Notes under the pieces: model-generated
The model's input: only the letters and a program-made list of their open reading frames with translations
What the model was told of the DNA's origin: nothing
Database searches by the model: none
From: Dermanyssus gallinae
Lineage: Eukaryota > Arthropoda > Arachnida > Mesostigmata > Dermanyssidae
Direction of reading: 5' to 3'
NCBI GenBank assembly: GCA_003439945.1
Contig: QVRM01002216.1
Location: forward strand, 1 to 64,000
DNA length: 64,000 nucleotides
Shown here: piece by piece, positions 23,945-34,433 of the stretch
Layout of the letters: every line of letters begins with the position of its first letter
How positions within the stretch are numbered: the first letter of the stretch is position 1
Made by a program: the position numbers and the translations under genes

Positions 23945-24486
23945 TGATGATATGATATGACGTTTATTCATTCTTAATTGTAGTTTCTCATTTGTGTTAC
24001 AACTTCATATAGCCACAGGCTAGTGCGAAGCATATGTACAAGTTACAGTAAGATTTTATACATTATCACCGTAGTATCTCGTGTTATTGCAATTATTTAT
24101 CTATAGATTGTGTACATGATTACATAAATATGGTTTATTCAGACGCAAGTAAGGTAGGATAGTGCGTTCTAGCAGTGTTTTTGAATTGACTAAGCGATAT
24201 TAGTGTCCTAATGCCACTAGGTAACTTGTTCCACAAGGTAACACCTGAATTACATAGTGCAAACCTTGATTGCGTACTTGTGGCCGTGATATATTATTAT
24301 ATACTGTACAATTACATATACTTTGCAAAGGTACTATTTCGACCTATTATATGGTAAATTGTTCTTTATGCCTCTTATATTGTGCATTGTGTATATTGAA
24401 TACAGGATTTTCTTGAATAATTATGCATATAATTATCTACCCTTTGAAAGCAATAAAGGAACACTTGAATTGAAATTGAATTGAAA

Positions 24487-24620
24487 AAACTTCTCCGAAA
24501 GCCTAGTTAATTGGAAAAAAAAATCTGTATTAACGAGCTCGCTCTACTATATCAATTTTTACATATTGTAGACACTCTGTATACGTATATGTATATACAG
24601 GGTGTATTTGTTCGGCAAAA
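24487..24620 (-). mobile_element. GGGTGT-family fragment, minus orientation
   Basis: The reverse complement reads ACAGAGTGTCTACAATATG, GAGCGAGCTCGTTAATACAG and CGGAGAAGTTTTTTC, matching the left half of the 21.8-kb copy. It directly follows the LINE B tail. Confidence 0.55.
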
Positions 24621-25165
24621 ATTTTCATTGTATATACAACGCGGTAACTCCATAGTGGTGCTTAGCACCTTGTCCAGGTGGTGACTTACCAATAAACACA
24701 TACATATCGCTTGCACTTGTTATAGATACCGAATACAGCTAGGGATACAAATTTAAACCTTGCAGGACCAGCTAGCTGTTTTTTTTAGGCGAGATACATG
24801 TCCCATACAAACAGCTTTGTTTGCTCCATGCGGCTGATGAGACAGAGGGCAGATAACGTAGTAGAACTGGGCGGGTACACATAACCGATAATAAAGAACA
24901 TGAGGTGATGCATGCAAACCACAACCAGAACGCAAAATTACCGGATGAATGTTGACAAGGGGCAAGCTACTAAGCGCTTTTGGCTACAGGTTCAACAGGA
25001 GACGCTTAAATGCCAGCATTCCGTCCTGATATGATCAAGAATCGTTGCTCGTTTGCTAAACCAACGACTCCGACTGCTACTTTTTCTAAGTAAATAAGTG
25101 TATATGTGTATCACGTAGACTTACACTAAAAAATAAAAAAATAAATGTGATTGTGTTTGCATACA
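24597..25165. other. Unassigned repeat-like DNA
   Basis: It begins ACAGGGTGTATTTGTTCGGC, which looks like another transposon end. No recognisable coding sequence follows. Confidence 0.4.
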
Positions 25166-25985
25166 TACCGGGTGTCCGGATTTGATTGCCTGGAACTCTG
25201 GGGTATGGTCAAGCTCGGTGAGAAAATCATTTTTGCCAATTGAAAAGGATTTTTCTGAAATGATTATTTAAGAGTGGCTGTCCCGACATACGTTTACAAA
25301 ATGCACGATTGTGAGAAAACGCACTCCTCAATTGAAAAGCATACGAGCATACCGGCGCATTCGGGAGAAATTTCTACATGTCTGAATTAAACGCTTAGCT
25401 AGAGCAGACACTATAGTGACATTATGGAGAAATCGCAAAATTTTAATTTTACTTTTTTAAATTAACTCAAATCTTCCGGCGGCCATATCGACTGTGAGTG
25501 CATACATGCAGCTTTCCTTGTCAATCAAGTCACTCGTCAAGCCTGAAGAGGCTCCAAAAAATATTTTATTTCAAATATTGCTCGAACGAATGCCCGTCAG
25601 TCAATAAGCACATTCGGTAGCGATAGCAAAGCTCTCGGTGCACGCGTTCAAAGAAACCAGGCTTCTTCCGAATTGTTCCAACAGCAGTAACTATTTGGCC
25701 GATTAGATCCACAGGAAACTCAACGGGGGTTGCGTATATTAGATTCTTCAGGCGGCCCCAAAGGAAGGTTGCGTATATTAGATTCTTCAGGCGGCCCCAA
25801 AGGAAATGTCGAGACTGGATAGATCGGGCAATCGCGGCGGCCAAGCTCGTGGATGGCCTGGGCCAATCCAGCGCAGGTCTCATCCAGATAACTGATCCTG
25901 AGATCCAATCCAGATACCTGAAGGGCGTTGTGTGCTGGGGTACGATTGTGCTGAAACCACATCATTGACCGAATATTCTGTGGAA
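25166..25985 (-). pseudogene. Decayed DDE transposase (Tc1/mariner superfamily)
   Basis: The minus frames read MMWFQHNRTPAHNALQVS (catalytic QHDGAPAH block, D to N) then LDETCAGLAQAIHELGRRD and FPLGPPEESNIRN. The last is tandemly duplicated by a 39-bp repeat (25,729-25,806). C-terminal VIRKKPGFFERVHRELCYR follows. The plus-strand left edge begins CCGGGTGTCCGG (25,169). It is fragmentary and inactive. Confidence 0.6.
25729..25806. repeat. 39-bp direct duplication inside transposase remnant
   Basis: Two identical units of GTTGCGTATATTAGATTCTT plus 19 further bases, adjacent. In the minus frame they repeat 13 residues. Confidence 0.93.
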
Positions 25986-26339
25986 CGTTTAACGTTTAGC
26001 CGTTCTATGGGGCAGCATATTGTGTGGCGGTGATTAGAGAGGTCGAGCTGAGTGGTGCCGAATGATTGAGCTTTATGCCTGTAGGACAGCAGCCTCTGTC
26101 AAGCAGCGCAGCAGGCATAAACTGCGTCGGTTGGCGGCAATAGCAAAGCACGCAAAAGGCACGGCGGAAGTTGCCACTACGAAGACGCAGAAAGTCACTA
26201 AATGCCCGGGCAATCTGTGATATAAAAGGAGGCATGTTATAAATGAGTTAGTAGCCGTTGGTGCGGGCCGGGAAGAGCACGTATGTTGTTTGAGCAAGAG
26301 ACTAACAAACTCGTAACGAGTCGCCATCCGATCGTGGGG

Positions 26340-26535
26340 GTGGTGAACCCGGGGGAGTGCCGAGCCCGGTGGCGTGGTCCATTCGACTGTGCCTCGCAAC
26401 CGGAGGAAACATATAGGTGCACGGGTTCGAGCCCAGCCGTTGCACAATTGTATTATGGGAGTCCGTCTATGAAGCAATGCGAAAAGCAGTCCTGTGGACG
26501 GTAAATCCTGGCTGAGGGTCAGCCCGAAAAGTTTA
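26340..26535 (+). mobile_element. tRNA-derived SINE (partial)
   Basis: GAGCCCGGTGGCGTGGTCC resembles an A-box region and GGTGCACGGGTTCGAGCCC a B box/T-arm, with CTCGCAACCGGAGGAAACAT between them. The head matches 44,950-45,045 (minus). The body from 26,460 matches 9,438-9,511. The stems do not make a good tRNA. It sits beside two decayed transposase pieces. Confidence 0.6.
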
Positions 26536-26539
26536 AAGC

Positions 26540-27320
26540 AGACGGTAACGCGAGTGCCACACACCGGTTGTACGCAGAGCGTTTTCCACACCGACGGATA
26601 CCTGACAGCAAAATGTTTACGCGACTACATCGTTTGCTCCGCGAAACTGGAATATTTTACGGCCGTCAATACGAAGTACTAAGCAGGTGGCTACAAGTAT
26701 CGTAGTAAGTCGCACCACTGTCCACGAGGTGCTAAGTGAATCAGGGCTACATCCGTACCTGTTGCAGCGAGTTCAAGCCTTGCAAGATTCTGATTACCAG
26801 CCACGCATCCATTACGTCGCTGGTTTCAGCAACAAGCAGCGGTCAATGTGGATTTTTCTGTTCATGTTCTCTTCACAGACGAAGCGTCCGGTTCTCCGTG
26901 AATGTCTGGGCAGGCATAGTGAACAACTATCTTATCGGGTCTTCTATACTTCCCGACAGGTTAAACGGATCAACCTACCACATATTTCTGAGCAGAATCT
27001 TACCAAAACACTTGGCAAACGTTCCAAAGAGTATTCGGTCGAGGATATGGTTCCAGCACGATGGTGCCCCAGCACACAACGCCCTTCAAGTACGAAATTA
27101 TCCTGATGAGACCTTCGCTGGATTGGCTGAGGCGGTCTAAAAGCTTGGCTGCCGCGATCGCCCGATCCTCACAGTCTCGACTTTCTCCTTAAGGGCCATC
27201 CTAGGAATCAAGTCGATGCAACTCCCGTTGAGTCTTCCAACAATCTGACAGTCAAAATAGCTCGTCATTGCTGCTGGAATTATTCGAGAGCTTTGCTATC
27301 GCTACAATGTAGAATTTTCT
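26540..27320 (+). pseudogene. Decayed DDE transposase, plus orientation
   Basis: A helix-turn-helix part (TIVVSRTTVHEVLSESGLHP, LQDSDYQPR), then after shifts FTDEA, VWAGIVNNYLIGSSILPDRL and WFQHDGAPAHNALQVRNYPD (second catalytic Asp in QHDGAPAH). DETFAGLAEAV* and VDATPVESSNNL follow. The same family as 25.2-26.0 kb but in opposite orientation. The normal WPxRSPDL block is lost, so it is inactive. Confidence 0.7.
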
Positions 27321-27389
27321 ACATAGTTTGAGTACAAGACAACCTGCTGAACGCGGTAAATACTACGCCTCGCAAATGTTTCACTAGGT

Positions 27390-28128
27390 GCATGCGGATT
27401 ACGCACAACAGTCGCACTTGGCCTTGCCACAGGCCACTATATCTTCGCAGTCCGGCCCTTAGCAAGAATGCCGCCTTGGGTCCACCTTTGTTGTGCTTGT
27501 GCGTAAAGAACTTAACCGACTCCTTAAAGTGTTCTCTAAATTTATGGTACCTGTACGACGGTGTACTTGGGGGTGACCTAGCCCTGTAATCCGTGATATT
27601 TGCAGAATTCGAGACTTTGAGAAGGCGAGTGGCCTACCCCTAACTCGCGGGAAATGCAAGGTCTACGTCACGGGTCCCGAAGATATGATCTCCCCGGATA
27701 TACATCGGAGCAGACCAAACCTCTTCGCGGTTGCAAGGTCGTCCAGAAGAGTGACGTTGAGCTTCTGGGGTTCCGCTATGCCTAGCGTGGAGAGACAAGT
27801 TCGAGGTAGACGCCAGTCGTCTTCCATCGCTGGGATCTCGTCGCAGGGTAAACCTACTGAGATCGCGTTCCTCGGCGGCCCAGATAACTCAGTTGCTTAC
27901 GGAGGCAATTTGTTCTGAAAGACTGGTCGACCCCACTCCAAGAGGTATTCGCGTATCTCTTCGTGCTAGCCCTCATTACATTTGACAATACCTGGCTACA
28001 AACGGTATCTGCAAAGGGCACCAATGCCTGGTTACAGGCTTTTCCCAGTGCTCACTTAGGCATTCAACTAGGTGATGACCCTGTTCAGATTAGTGCGTAT
28101 TCTCCCATCAATGTAGATGCAACGGATA
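27390..28128 (+). mobile_element. LINE reverse-transcriptase fragment (WYLDDG type)
   Basis: LGPPLLCLCVKNLTDSLK and LNLWYLYDGVLGGDLAL match RT motifs B-C of the group with a WYLDDGVLGG catalytic box. The first Asp of the YxDD pair is Tyr here. The C-terminal block WLQAFPSAHLGIQLGDDPVQ at 28,030-28,090 is the usual end of this group. The intervening frames are shifted. It stops at a (TA)n array. Confidence 0.7.
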
Positions 28129-28142
28129 TATATATAAATATC

Positions 28143-28143
28143 C

Positions 28144-28181
<38 letters not shown>
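28143..28181. repeat. (TA)n microsatellite between two LINE remnants
   Basis: About 17 TA units separate the WYLDDG-type fragment from the next LINE. Confidence 0.97.
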
Positions 28182-28182
<1 letters not shown>

Positions 28183-28194
28183 CAACTGACAGTC

Positions 28195-28637
28195 GGGTGG
28201 ATGCTATCGCGCCGTCCGCGCCGAAAAAGTTAGCGCTAGTACTAGGTGACCGTCTCGCTGAGCCGCTCGGTCCGGCGCTAAGGGAACTTTTTCCCAATGG
28301 GACTCCGATCTCAGTACGTTCGTCCACGAAAGGAGACATGGACAGCATAGTGGCCGAGGCGGAGAAGCATATCAACACTGCTGGTGGACCGGTGTCTATC
28401 TTTTTGCAAGCGGGAGATCACGAATGTATGGAGTTTAAAAAAGACAAGTTCGTGACAGCGGTGGAAGCACTGGCCTCAAAGATCCATCTCACGTGCCCGG
28501 GGTCCGAACTCCATGTTTTGTCCGTCCTGCTGTTTGGTCATGACTGCAAAGCTGCTAACGAAATCCTCGTGACCAAAGCAGAGCAAGACGGTGCTCTCCA
28601 ACGTTTTCCCGCTACTTACGCAACGACAAGTTGTTGA
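28195..28637 (+). pseudogene. LINE C ORF1: SGNH-like domain
   Basis: About 147 residues open downstream of the (TA)n array. Block I is LVLGDRLAEPLG, where the nucleophile Ser is Arg. Block III-like QAGDHE and a hydrophobic LHVLSVLLFG strand follow. The fold assignment rests on this motif order only. If it is SGNH, it lacks the serine and would not be catalytic. Confidence 0.45.
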
Positions 28638-30061
28638 AAGTAGTCGATATTCTTACAAGGATAAAATTGCCAAAAAGATCGCGTACAACATCGCCAGGCG
28701 GATCGAAACTTTTCTAGGGGTGAACTACAAGAAATTGAAAAGGACAATTCAAACGACCCCTGCTCAGCCGGAAACGACGTCGATAGCTAAGCTTCAGTTT
28801 CAAACCAACAAGAACCGGACAACGCGCTCTACGCACGACAACCCCAGGTCGAGCAGCCAGGGCAGGTTCGTCGGTCGTGGCCATCAACGTAGTCTGCAGA
28901 GAGTCCAACGCCCGCGCCGCTTCGACTCAGGATCGCTCGGATTTGCCGGACTCCTTTCCGCAAGCAGTGAAACCCACAATCCTAGATTTCCTGACCCAAG
29001 CGCGGGCGGCAGTCTCTCGGCATCTTGACCGCAGTCGCAGCGCCTCCTATCACCGGAGGGAATCCAGCACCCGTCAGTGGAGCAGAAGTCGGAGCAGGCA
29101 CCGTGGACGTCAATAAAAATAGTGCAGTGGAATTACGAGGGCACCGCAACCTTGACACTACTCGCGCCAACAGCTCTGGACGGGGTTGATTTATTGGTTC
29201 TGACAGACCTGGGCGACGGCCTCTTGATTTTCCATTCAAATTTCAAAAAGGTTCATTGCTTTGCGGAAAGGGCGGTTGGACGACCCAGCGGTGAGGCGTC
29301 CGTGCTGTACAATCATAGAGTGGGGGCCTTACCCCCTGCCTTGAAGGAACTATCTGATCGCCCTGCGAGGCATTCGCTTTCGACTTGTAGTGGCCTAGGT
29401 AAAGTCTGCTGAAATAGAACCCACTCTCGTGCTTGTTGAACAATTAATTAGTCGGCGGTATTCAAGCGACGCTCCCATCTTCTGCTCCCCTAATCGTCGC
29501 CGGAGACCACCGCTCGTCTCGATCGTCCGACTTCTAGTCGTACAACAGCCCTACGCGACACCCTAGCGGACTACGGATGCTGGATAGTTACCCCAAAATC
29601 AGTCCCGACTTTTCATAGCCCTCAGGGAGCTCGGTTATCGATGTGTTTGGAGTTAGTGTAAATGAGGAAAGGCGGTCTCCTGCAAGCGCACATCCCCATT
29701 GCGTTAGAAATCACTGTACCAAACGACCCAACAAGAGCCCCCAGAAAGTTGCCACTGTCGAGAAAACTGGACGTTCAAGCTCTGCTGGAGCGTTCTCATG
29801 AGGTTATCCCGATCCCCGAGGCCCTGGACGTAGAGCAATACGCTAGCCTCCTTGTAGAGATTCTTCAATTGTCGGCCCAGCACAAGAAAACAATGTCCGT
29901 GGTTTAATCGCAATTGTCATTCTGCTCATGGATGCCCTCCGTCTCTTGACGGAACTGCATCCTGTGGCCAGACCTTTAGCTGCCGTCTTACGAACAGTCT
30001 GTCGAAAGACCTACTGCAGTACTACAATCCCACGCGTAGTATCATTATTCGCTGGGCATAA

Positions 30062-30244
30062 TTGCCAGCGTTTTTGCAAACAACCGGGCTTGCTCAGGGG
30101 GACAATCTGAGCCCGCTCCTCTTCTCTGTAGTCCTGAAAGACCTTCCGAAGCAAATACGAGGATCAAGAGATCTCAAGGTGGTACTGTACGCAGACGATT
30201 TAGCTATGAATGGGAAAGTCGTTTTCAAGTTCAACAGGCGCTAG
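30062..30244 (+). pseudogene. LINE C reverse-transcriptase core fragment
   Basis: LAQGDNLSPLLFSVVLKDLP and VVLYADDLAMNGK carry motifs B and C with an intact YADD. The motif A region upstream (29,930-30,050) is shifted. Thumb-like sequence follows in another frame to 30,770. Confidence 0.7.
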
Positions 30245-31108
30245 CGAGGCTGAACACAGCCGTCACGGGTCTCGGGCTGACAATTAATCTTGCTAAAACG
30301 GAAGCACTTAAGTTCCGAAGAAAGAGCAGAATTGCACGGGACGATACTACTTACATTGGAAGCTACCCTCTTTCCAATGTGAACAACTTTTGGGCCAGGG
30401 TTCGTAAGACACTTATAGAGAGATATAGGAAGGCATCAAAAGCGCACAAAGTCTATCCCTCGCCACGGCCACTCGCCTCTGACTTGAAAGTTGCTCCTGT
30501 TGCCACTACGCAATTGACCTAATATGAAAGCATCAGACCGAGACCTGAATCAACTAAACCAAGGAAAAACAGCCTTTCTCAAACGGACCCTAGGACTCCA
30601 CGCGTCAACACGAAACCGACTCGTTTACTTACTCGCGAATTGTCCGCTCCTCACGGAAGATTTGAGGCGTCGTTTTAACCTCCCCCGCACCGCGGCCTTT
30701 GACGAATGCATTGGAAGATGGGAAGTAAAAATGACCGAACTCGATCCGGATTTTTTAACACCGGCGCAATGAGAAACGCGGAGTGGAAGGGACCGGACCG
30801 TACTAACAGACATGTGATAACACGATACGCTGTGCATGGTTTTCACACACTATGTAGACTGTCTGAGTATCGTGACGAGTATGACAACTGTTTGTAACCG
30901 TTGCTGAGAAGTCTGCACTAGATATCATGCTGCTTTGTGCAATCATTGAATGAATTAGGCCGTTTATGAAGGCTTTTTATCCTAACATACTCCTACTACT
31001 TCGAGAGTTGTTACGTTGTTGTTAAATTACTAATCTTTTACATATTTTATCTGTTTTATGTCGTTGATATGCTACTCAACATGAGTGAATAAATGATAAA
31101 TGATGAAT

Positions 31109-31112
<4 letters not shown>

Positions 31113-31141
<29 letters not shown>
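31113..31141. repeat. (TA)n microsatellite
   Basis: About 14 TA units downstream of LINE C. Confidence 0.96.
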
Positions 31142-31145
<4 letters not shown>

Positions 31146-31635
31146 GTTCACAAAACTCGAATATTCTAAAAACATACATTACCGTAATAAATCTCATTTT
31201 TCAAACTGGTAAGGCTGCTTTCCACTGTTTGATAATGCGGCGGACACCATCAGACCTTTTATCAAGTTTTATCTCAACGTGGCGCTTCACAAGAACTAAT
31301 AAGCCTTCTGCTTTGAAACAGTCATTCCCTTCGTACCTAAATGACGCGGACGGAGTATCAAAGCTATCCACGTAATCTATGCCCAGGTGCCCTGAACTCC
31401 ATTCTCCTTCATATTGTCTTAGATCTCAAACCCAAAGAAGTTACCCACACTAACCGTTCCAAGAAGTACAAAGATATAAATTTGCATTAGTAGTTTTATT
31501 TATTACCGCTACTGCTTTGTCTGTAATGCCTTTATAGGCACATTTGACTGGCTAATTGTCTAGTCTATCTAATATAGATGCAGGCTTCATTTTCAGCAGG
31601 TAGTGAGATAAATGACAACAATAAGTGGTTTCCGA

Positions 31636-31983
31636 TTAACGAGTAAATATCACATTTGATTTATTGAGGATCTGCCTTGGTTCCGGCTTGCAAGAAAAAA
31701 AACCTCGACGTCGAAACCTAGTGGATGTCTGTTTTGGTCGTCGTCTGTGTTTGGTATCTTTACTCTCTTGTGTCAAAAAGGAGACGTGAACGTCTGTAGT
31801 GATGTTCTGTTTGTCTGTTACCTTCGCTAAAAGTATATCCTCTTCGTGTTTCGATGAACCGGTGATTGTTACGTGAGGCACGTGACGCCCGTTGAGAAGA
31901 TCAAAAAGTCTTCTGCCTAGAAGGGTTAGTTGACTACCTCCATATCGTTTCTCATATAAATATAGATATTTACGTATATACAA
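31636..31983 (-). other. Unrecognised 115-residue open frame
   Basis: It has a basic, non-repetitive composition (LTLLGRRLFDLLNGRHVPHV, KHRRRPKQTSTRFRRRGFF). An AATAAA hexamer lies inside the frame near its 3' end (about 31,660, minus). It lies 0.7 kb downstream of the BTB gene on the same strand. No strong acceptor or family match was seen. It may be a terminal exon of the BTB gene or chance. Confidence 0.2.
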
Positions 31984-32660
31984 TATATATTACATGAAAT
32001 ATACTTGTGAAATAAAACGAAAAGTGACTCTGGTCATCCCCCCCGGCGGCGACTGGCAGACAGACCAAAGCCCCAGACAGAGGGAGACCGTCGTCGTACG
32101 TACGCGAAAAAAGTCGTCTTCTTTACGAAGAGAGAGAGAGACAGGTGGTGAGAGAGGGTCTTCTTGAATCTTCTTCTCGTCTTCGCGATGATCATCGGAG
32201 AGAGAGTTTGTGTCGGCTGACTTAGTAGTGATCGTCGTTGCGGTAGTAGTAGTAGTGATGATGGTGGTGGTAGTGGTGAATGTCGTTCGTATTCTTGACG
32301 TTGACGAGCCGTTGTGACGGAGAGCCGCCGCGCATCACCGTCGTCGAATTTGCACCAAGTGCAAAGGAAGTAGCATGCAGATAGAAAGATCGATAGAGAT
32401 AGGGGTTTGGGGAATGGTAGCAACGACCCGGGCTGGCATTCTAGGGCAGCTGCTACCAGCCCAGAGCCCGGAGGAGCAGGGTATGGGGAATAGGAGGAGC
32501 AGGATTTGGAGTAGTGGTAGTAGTAGTAGTCGTTTGTTGTTTGGTGGTTGTGGTGATGGTTTTTGTTGTTGTTGGTGGTGGTGGACCCTGCCCGCAACCG
32601 CTTCGGGCCGCACATGCAAGCGGCCGCTGCGTAGCGGAGCGGGTCAGAGCAGCAAGCGGG

Positions 32661-33856
32661 CTAGGACGACCTACCGTGGGTGGGCTGCGAAGGCCCGGCA
32701 ACCGAGTCGCCTCCGCCACCGCCGCCTCCGGCCGAGTTCGCCGAAGCGCCCTGGGCAGCCTGAGCGGCGGCAGCGAACGCGAGCACGGCCGAGGGGTCTT
32801 GCGCGTTGAGGCCGGCCAACGCGCCGGGCGTGGTCGCGTCGCCGAAGTTGATCGCCGGCTTGATGTCTTGCTGATGATGGTGGTGGTGGTGGTTGTTGTC
32901 CTTGCCGCTGGTCAGGTTGTCGGAGCTCGACGAGTTGTTGTCCTGGTGGCCGGCACCCTGCCGCACCTCGGTCATGCTCTGCTCGAGCAGCTTCGACGGC
33001 TCGAACTCGGCCTCCTCGCCGGCCGACTCGTCATCGGACGGCCCCCCGATGCCGATACTGCCGCCACCGCCAATGCCGATGCTACCTCCGACGCCGCCGC
33101 CCCGCGTGTCGTCGAGGTTGTCCTCGGCGCCGCTCTCGATGCCCGACGCCTCGTCGGCCGAGCCCTTCTCGGAGCCGACGGATTTTCGGCGCCGCTTGCG
33201 GTTGTGCTGCTGGTGCGAATGCTGCTGGTGGTGGTGCTGCGACGGCTGCGACATGGGCGAGTCCGTCTGGCGGAGGGGTGTCGACGCGTTCGAATTGCTC
33301 TCGTGACTCGCCAGGCTCGCGGACGACAGCGACTGTGACGCTGCCGCGGCGGCGGCTGCTGCAGCTGCGGCGGCATTTTGCCGCTCGTGAGCGGCAGCCG
33401 CGGCTGCGGCAGCTGCCGCCTGCACCTGGGCGGCCTGGACGGCCAGCTGTGCCTTGAGCGCGTTCTGCTGCATGGCGGCTACGAGCGCGTTTTGGGCGGC
33501 GGCCGCCGCCGGCGCCAGACTCTGGGCCAGCGGTGAAGAGGCCGCTGCGGCGGCCGCTGCCGCCGCCGCGGCAGCAGCTGCAGCCTGTACAGAGGGCTGT
33601 TGCTGCGCCAACGACGACGGCTGGTCGGCGGCTGACGACGCGGCCGCCGAGCCCGCAGACGACGACGACAATTTGGGCAGGTGACCGTTGTGGTTATGGC
33701 TGTTGTTGCTACTGCTGTTGTTGCTATTGTGCAGCGATCCGAGTGGTCCACCACTGCCACCCCCGCCTCCGCCGCCACCGACGCCCACGGAGCCGGGCGC
33801 TACTGACGGCATACCAGACTTTTGGCTGCCCGACTCATTCGTCACCTCAGCGAGAC
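32661..33856 (-). CDS. BTB gene second coding exon (polyalanine / acidic region, stop at 32,661)
   Basis: The acceptor is CTACTATTGCAG|GTCTCGC; it restores GLAEVTNESG after the BTB domain. The frame stays open 398 codons through GC-rich triplet repeats to TAG at 32,663-32,661. If the in-frame donor at 32,675 is used, the last residues are replaced and the exon ends phase 1, the same phase as the BTB exon. GC content is much higher than in the flanks. Confidence 0.85.
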
Positions 33857-34426
33857 CTGCAATAGTAGCAGCAGCGGCAAACGATATTAGCACTCGCAGA
33901 CCAGGAAAAAAGGGGAAAAAAGGAAGAGTCCTTCGCTATGTATACTGAAGATATATCTGAGAAAAGCGTTGACGTAAACGGCTTGTGTTGCGGCAAACCA
34001 ATCAAATATTTTTTTTATTTATTATTTACTTTATCAAACCGAAATTTAAACGTATATAATAGATATACAGGTTCATCAAAGCTTACCTTTGATTTTGAGA
34101 GCTTCAGCCGCCTTGAGAAGGGTAGGCAACTGGTCCTGACTGACGTTGACCTCCCCTCGGTACATAAACTGTACGAGGGCTTTGAGGTCGACGAAGCGGA
34201 TGTCTTTGAGGATGACGATGGGATGCTCGCATGGATTCTGAATGAATAAACTCTGAAAGAAGGGACTGCATGCGGAGAGCACCATTTTGTGCGCCCGCAC
34301 TGATAGGCCTTCGCAGGCCAATGTGACGTCGACAAAGTGTTCGGAGGATAATAGCTGGTCGAAAATCGACAGCATATTCGACTGGTGGTTGTTCCATTTT
34401 AAACAGAACTGTTGCGTACTACCCAT
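32661..34426 (-). CDS. BTB/POZ (BTB-ttk group) transcription regulator, two coding exons
   Basis: Exons 34426-34087 and 33856-32661 join (AAAG|GTAAGC ... TATTGCAG|GT) into 511 codons. Residues 1-115 are a BTB domain of the arthropod tramtrack/lola/Broad/psq group: QQFCLKWNNHQSNM, VDVTLACEGLSVRAHKMVLS, ACSPFFQSLF, HPIVILKD, FMYRGEVNVSQDQLP and ALKIKGLAEV. These domains dimerise and recruit chromatin partners in the nucleus. The rest is Gly, Asn/His, two long polyalanine runs, a Gln/His stretch, an NLS-like NRKRRRKSVG, acidic patches (SGAEDNLDD, DDESAGEEAEFEPSKLLEQS) and poly-His. No zinc finger or HTH is in these exons. A possible donor (CACG|GTAGGT) before the stop could splice on to one. I cannot assign the exact orthologue. 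Confidence 0.88.
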
Positions 34427-34433
34427 CTTTGGT
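34087..34433 (-). CDS. BTB exon (start codon and BTB domain)
   Basis: The acceptor CTTGTCCTTTCAG|ACCAAAG lies 7 bp before the ATG at 34,426-34,424, so at least one upstream 5' UTR exon exists. Donor AAAG|GTAAGC leaves phase 1, the usual position after 'KIK' in this family. MGSTQQFCLKWNN as the N-terminus matches family members, which supports the start. Confidence 0.92.

Larger units (their letters stand above)
21486..24485 (+). mobile_element. CR1/L2-like LINE B, 5'-truncated
   Basis: It starts inside the endonuclease (LVLTTDPDIIENISVFKSPM, SDHNAISF at about 21,645), is interrupted by a GGGTGT element, resumes at about 22,270 and carries an RT. A 540-bp 3' UTR ends AATAAAGGAACAC followed by TTGAA-type repeats (24,462-24,485). 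It is related to but clearly diverged from LINE A. Confidence 0.82.
28183..30920 (+). mobile_element. Degenerate LINE C with SGNH-like ORF1, endonuclease and RT scraps
   Basis: 28,190-28,637 reads KLALVLGDRLAEPLGPALRE, FLQAGDHECMEF and LHVLSVLLFGHD, an SGNH-like pattern with GDR at block I. A basic segment follows (GRFVGRGHQR, 28,590-29,030). 29,490-29,520 gives LIVAGDHRSSRSS, a decayed endonuclease GDFN block. At 30,060-30,240 come LAQGDNLSPLLFSVVL (motif B) and LKVVLYADDLAM (motif C), then LGLTINLAKTEAL. Many stops and shifts occur. It ends near 30,900. Confidence 0.65.
30921..32660. other. Stretch downstream of the BTB gene
   Basis: Apart from the (TA)n array, the 115-residue frame, a (GA)n run (32,126-32,155) and TAG/TGG trinucleotide runs (32,240-32,275, 32,510-32,580), no gene was recognised. 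It may hold the BTB gene's 3' UTR or further alternative exons. Confidence 0.5.

Noticed and set aside
32034..32615. 193-codon minus frame just downstream of the BTB stop
   Set aside because: Its composition follows TAG/TGG triplet repeats and (GA)n. No acceptor or domain.
32514..33338. 274-codon plus-strand frame opposite the BTB gene
   Set aside because: It is an antisense shadow of the second BTB coding exon.
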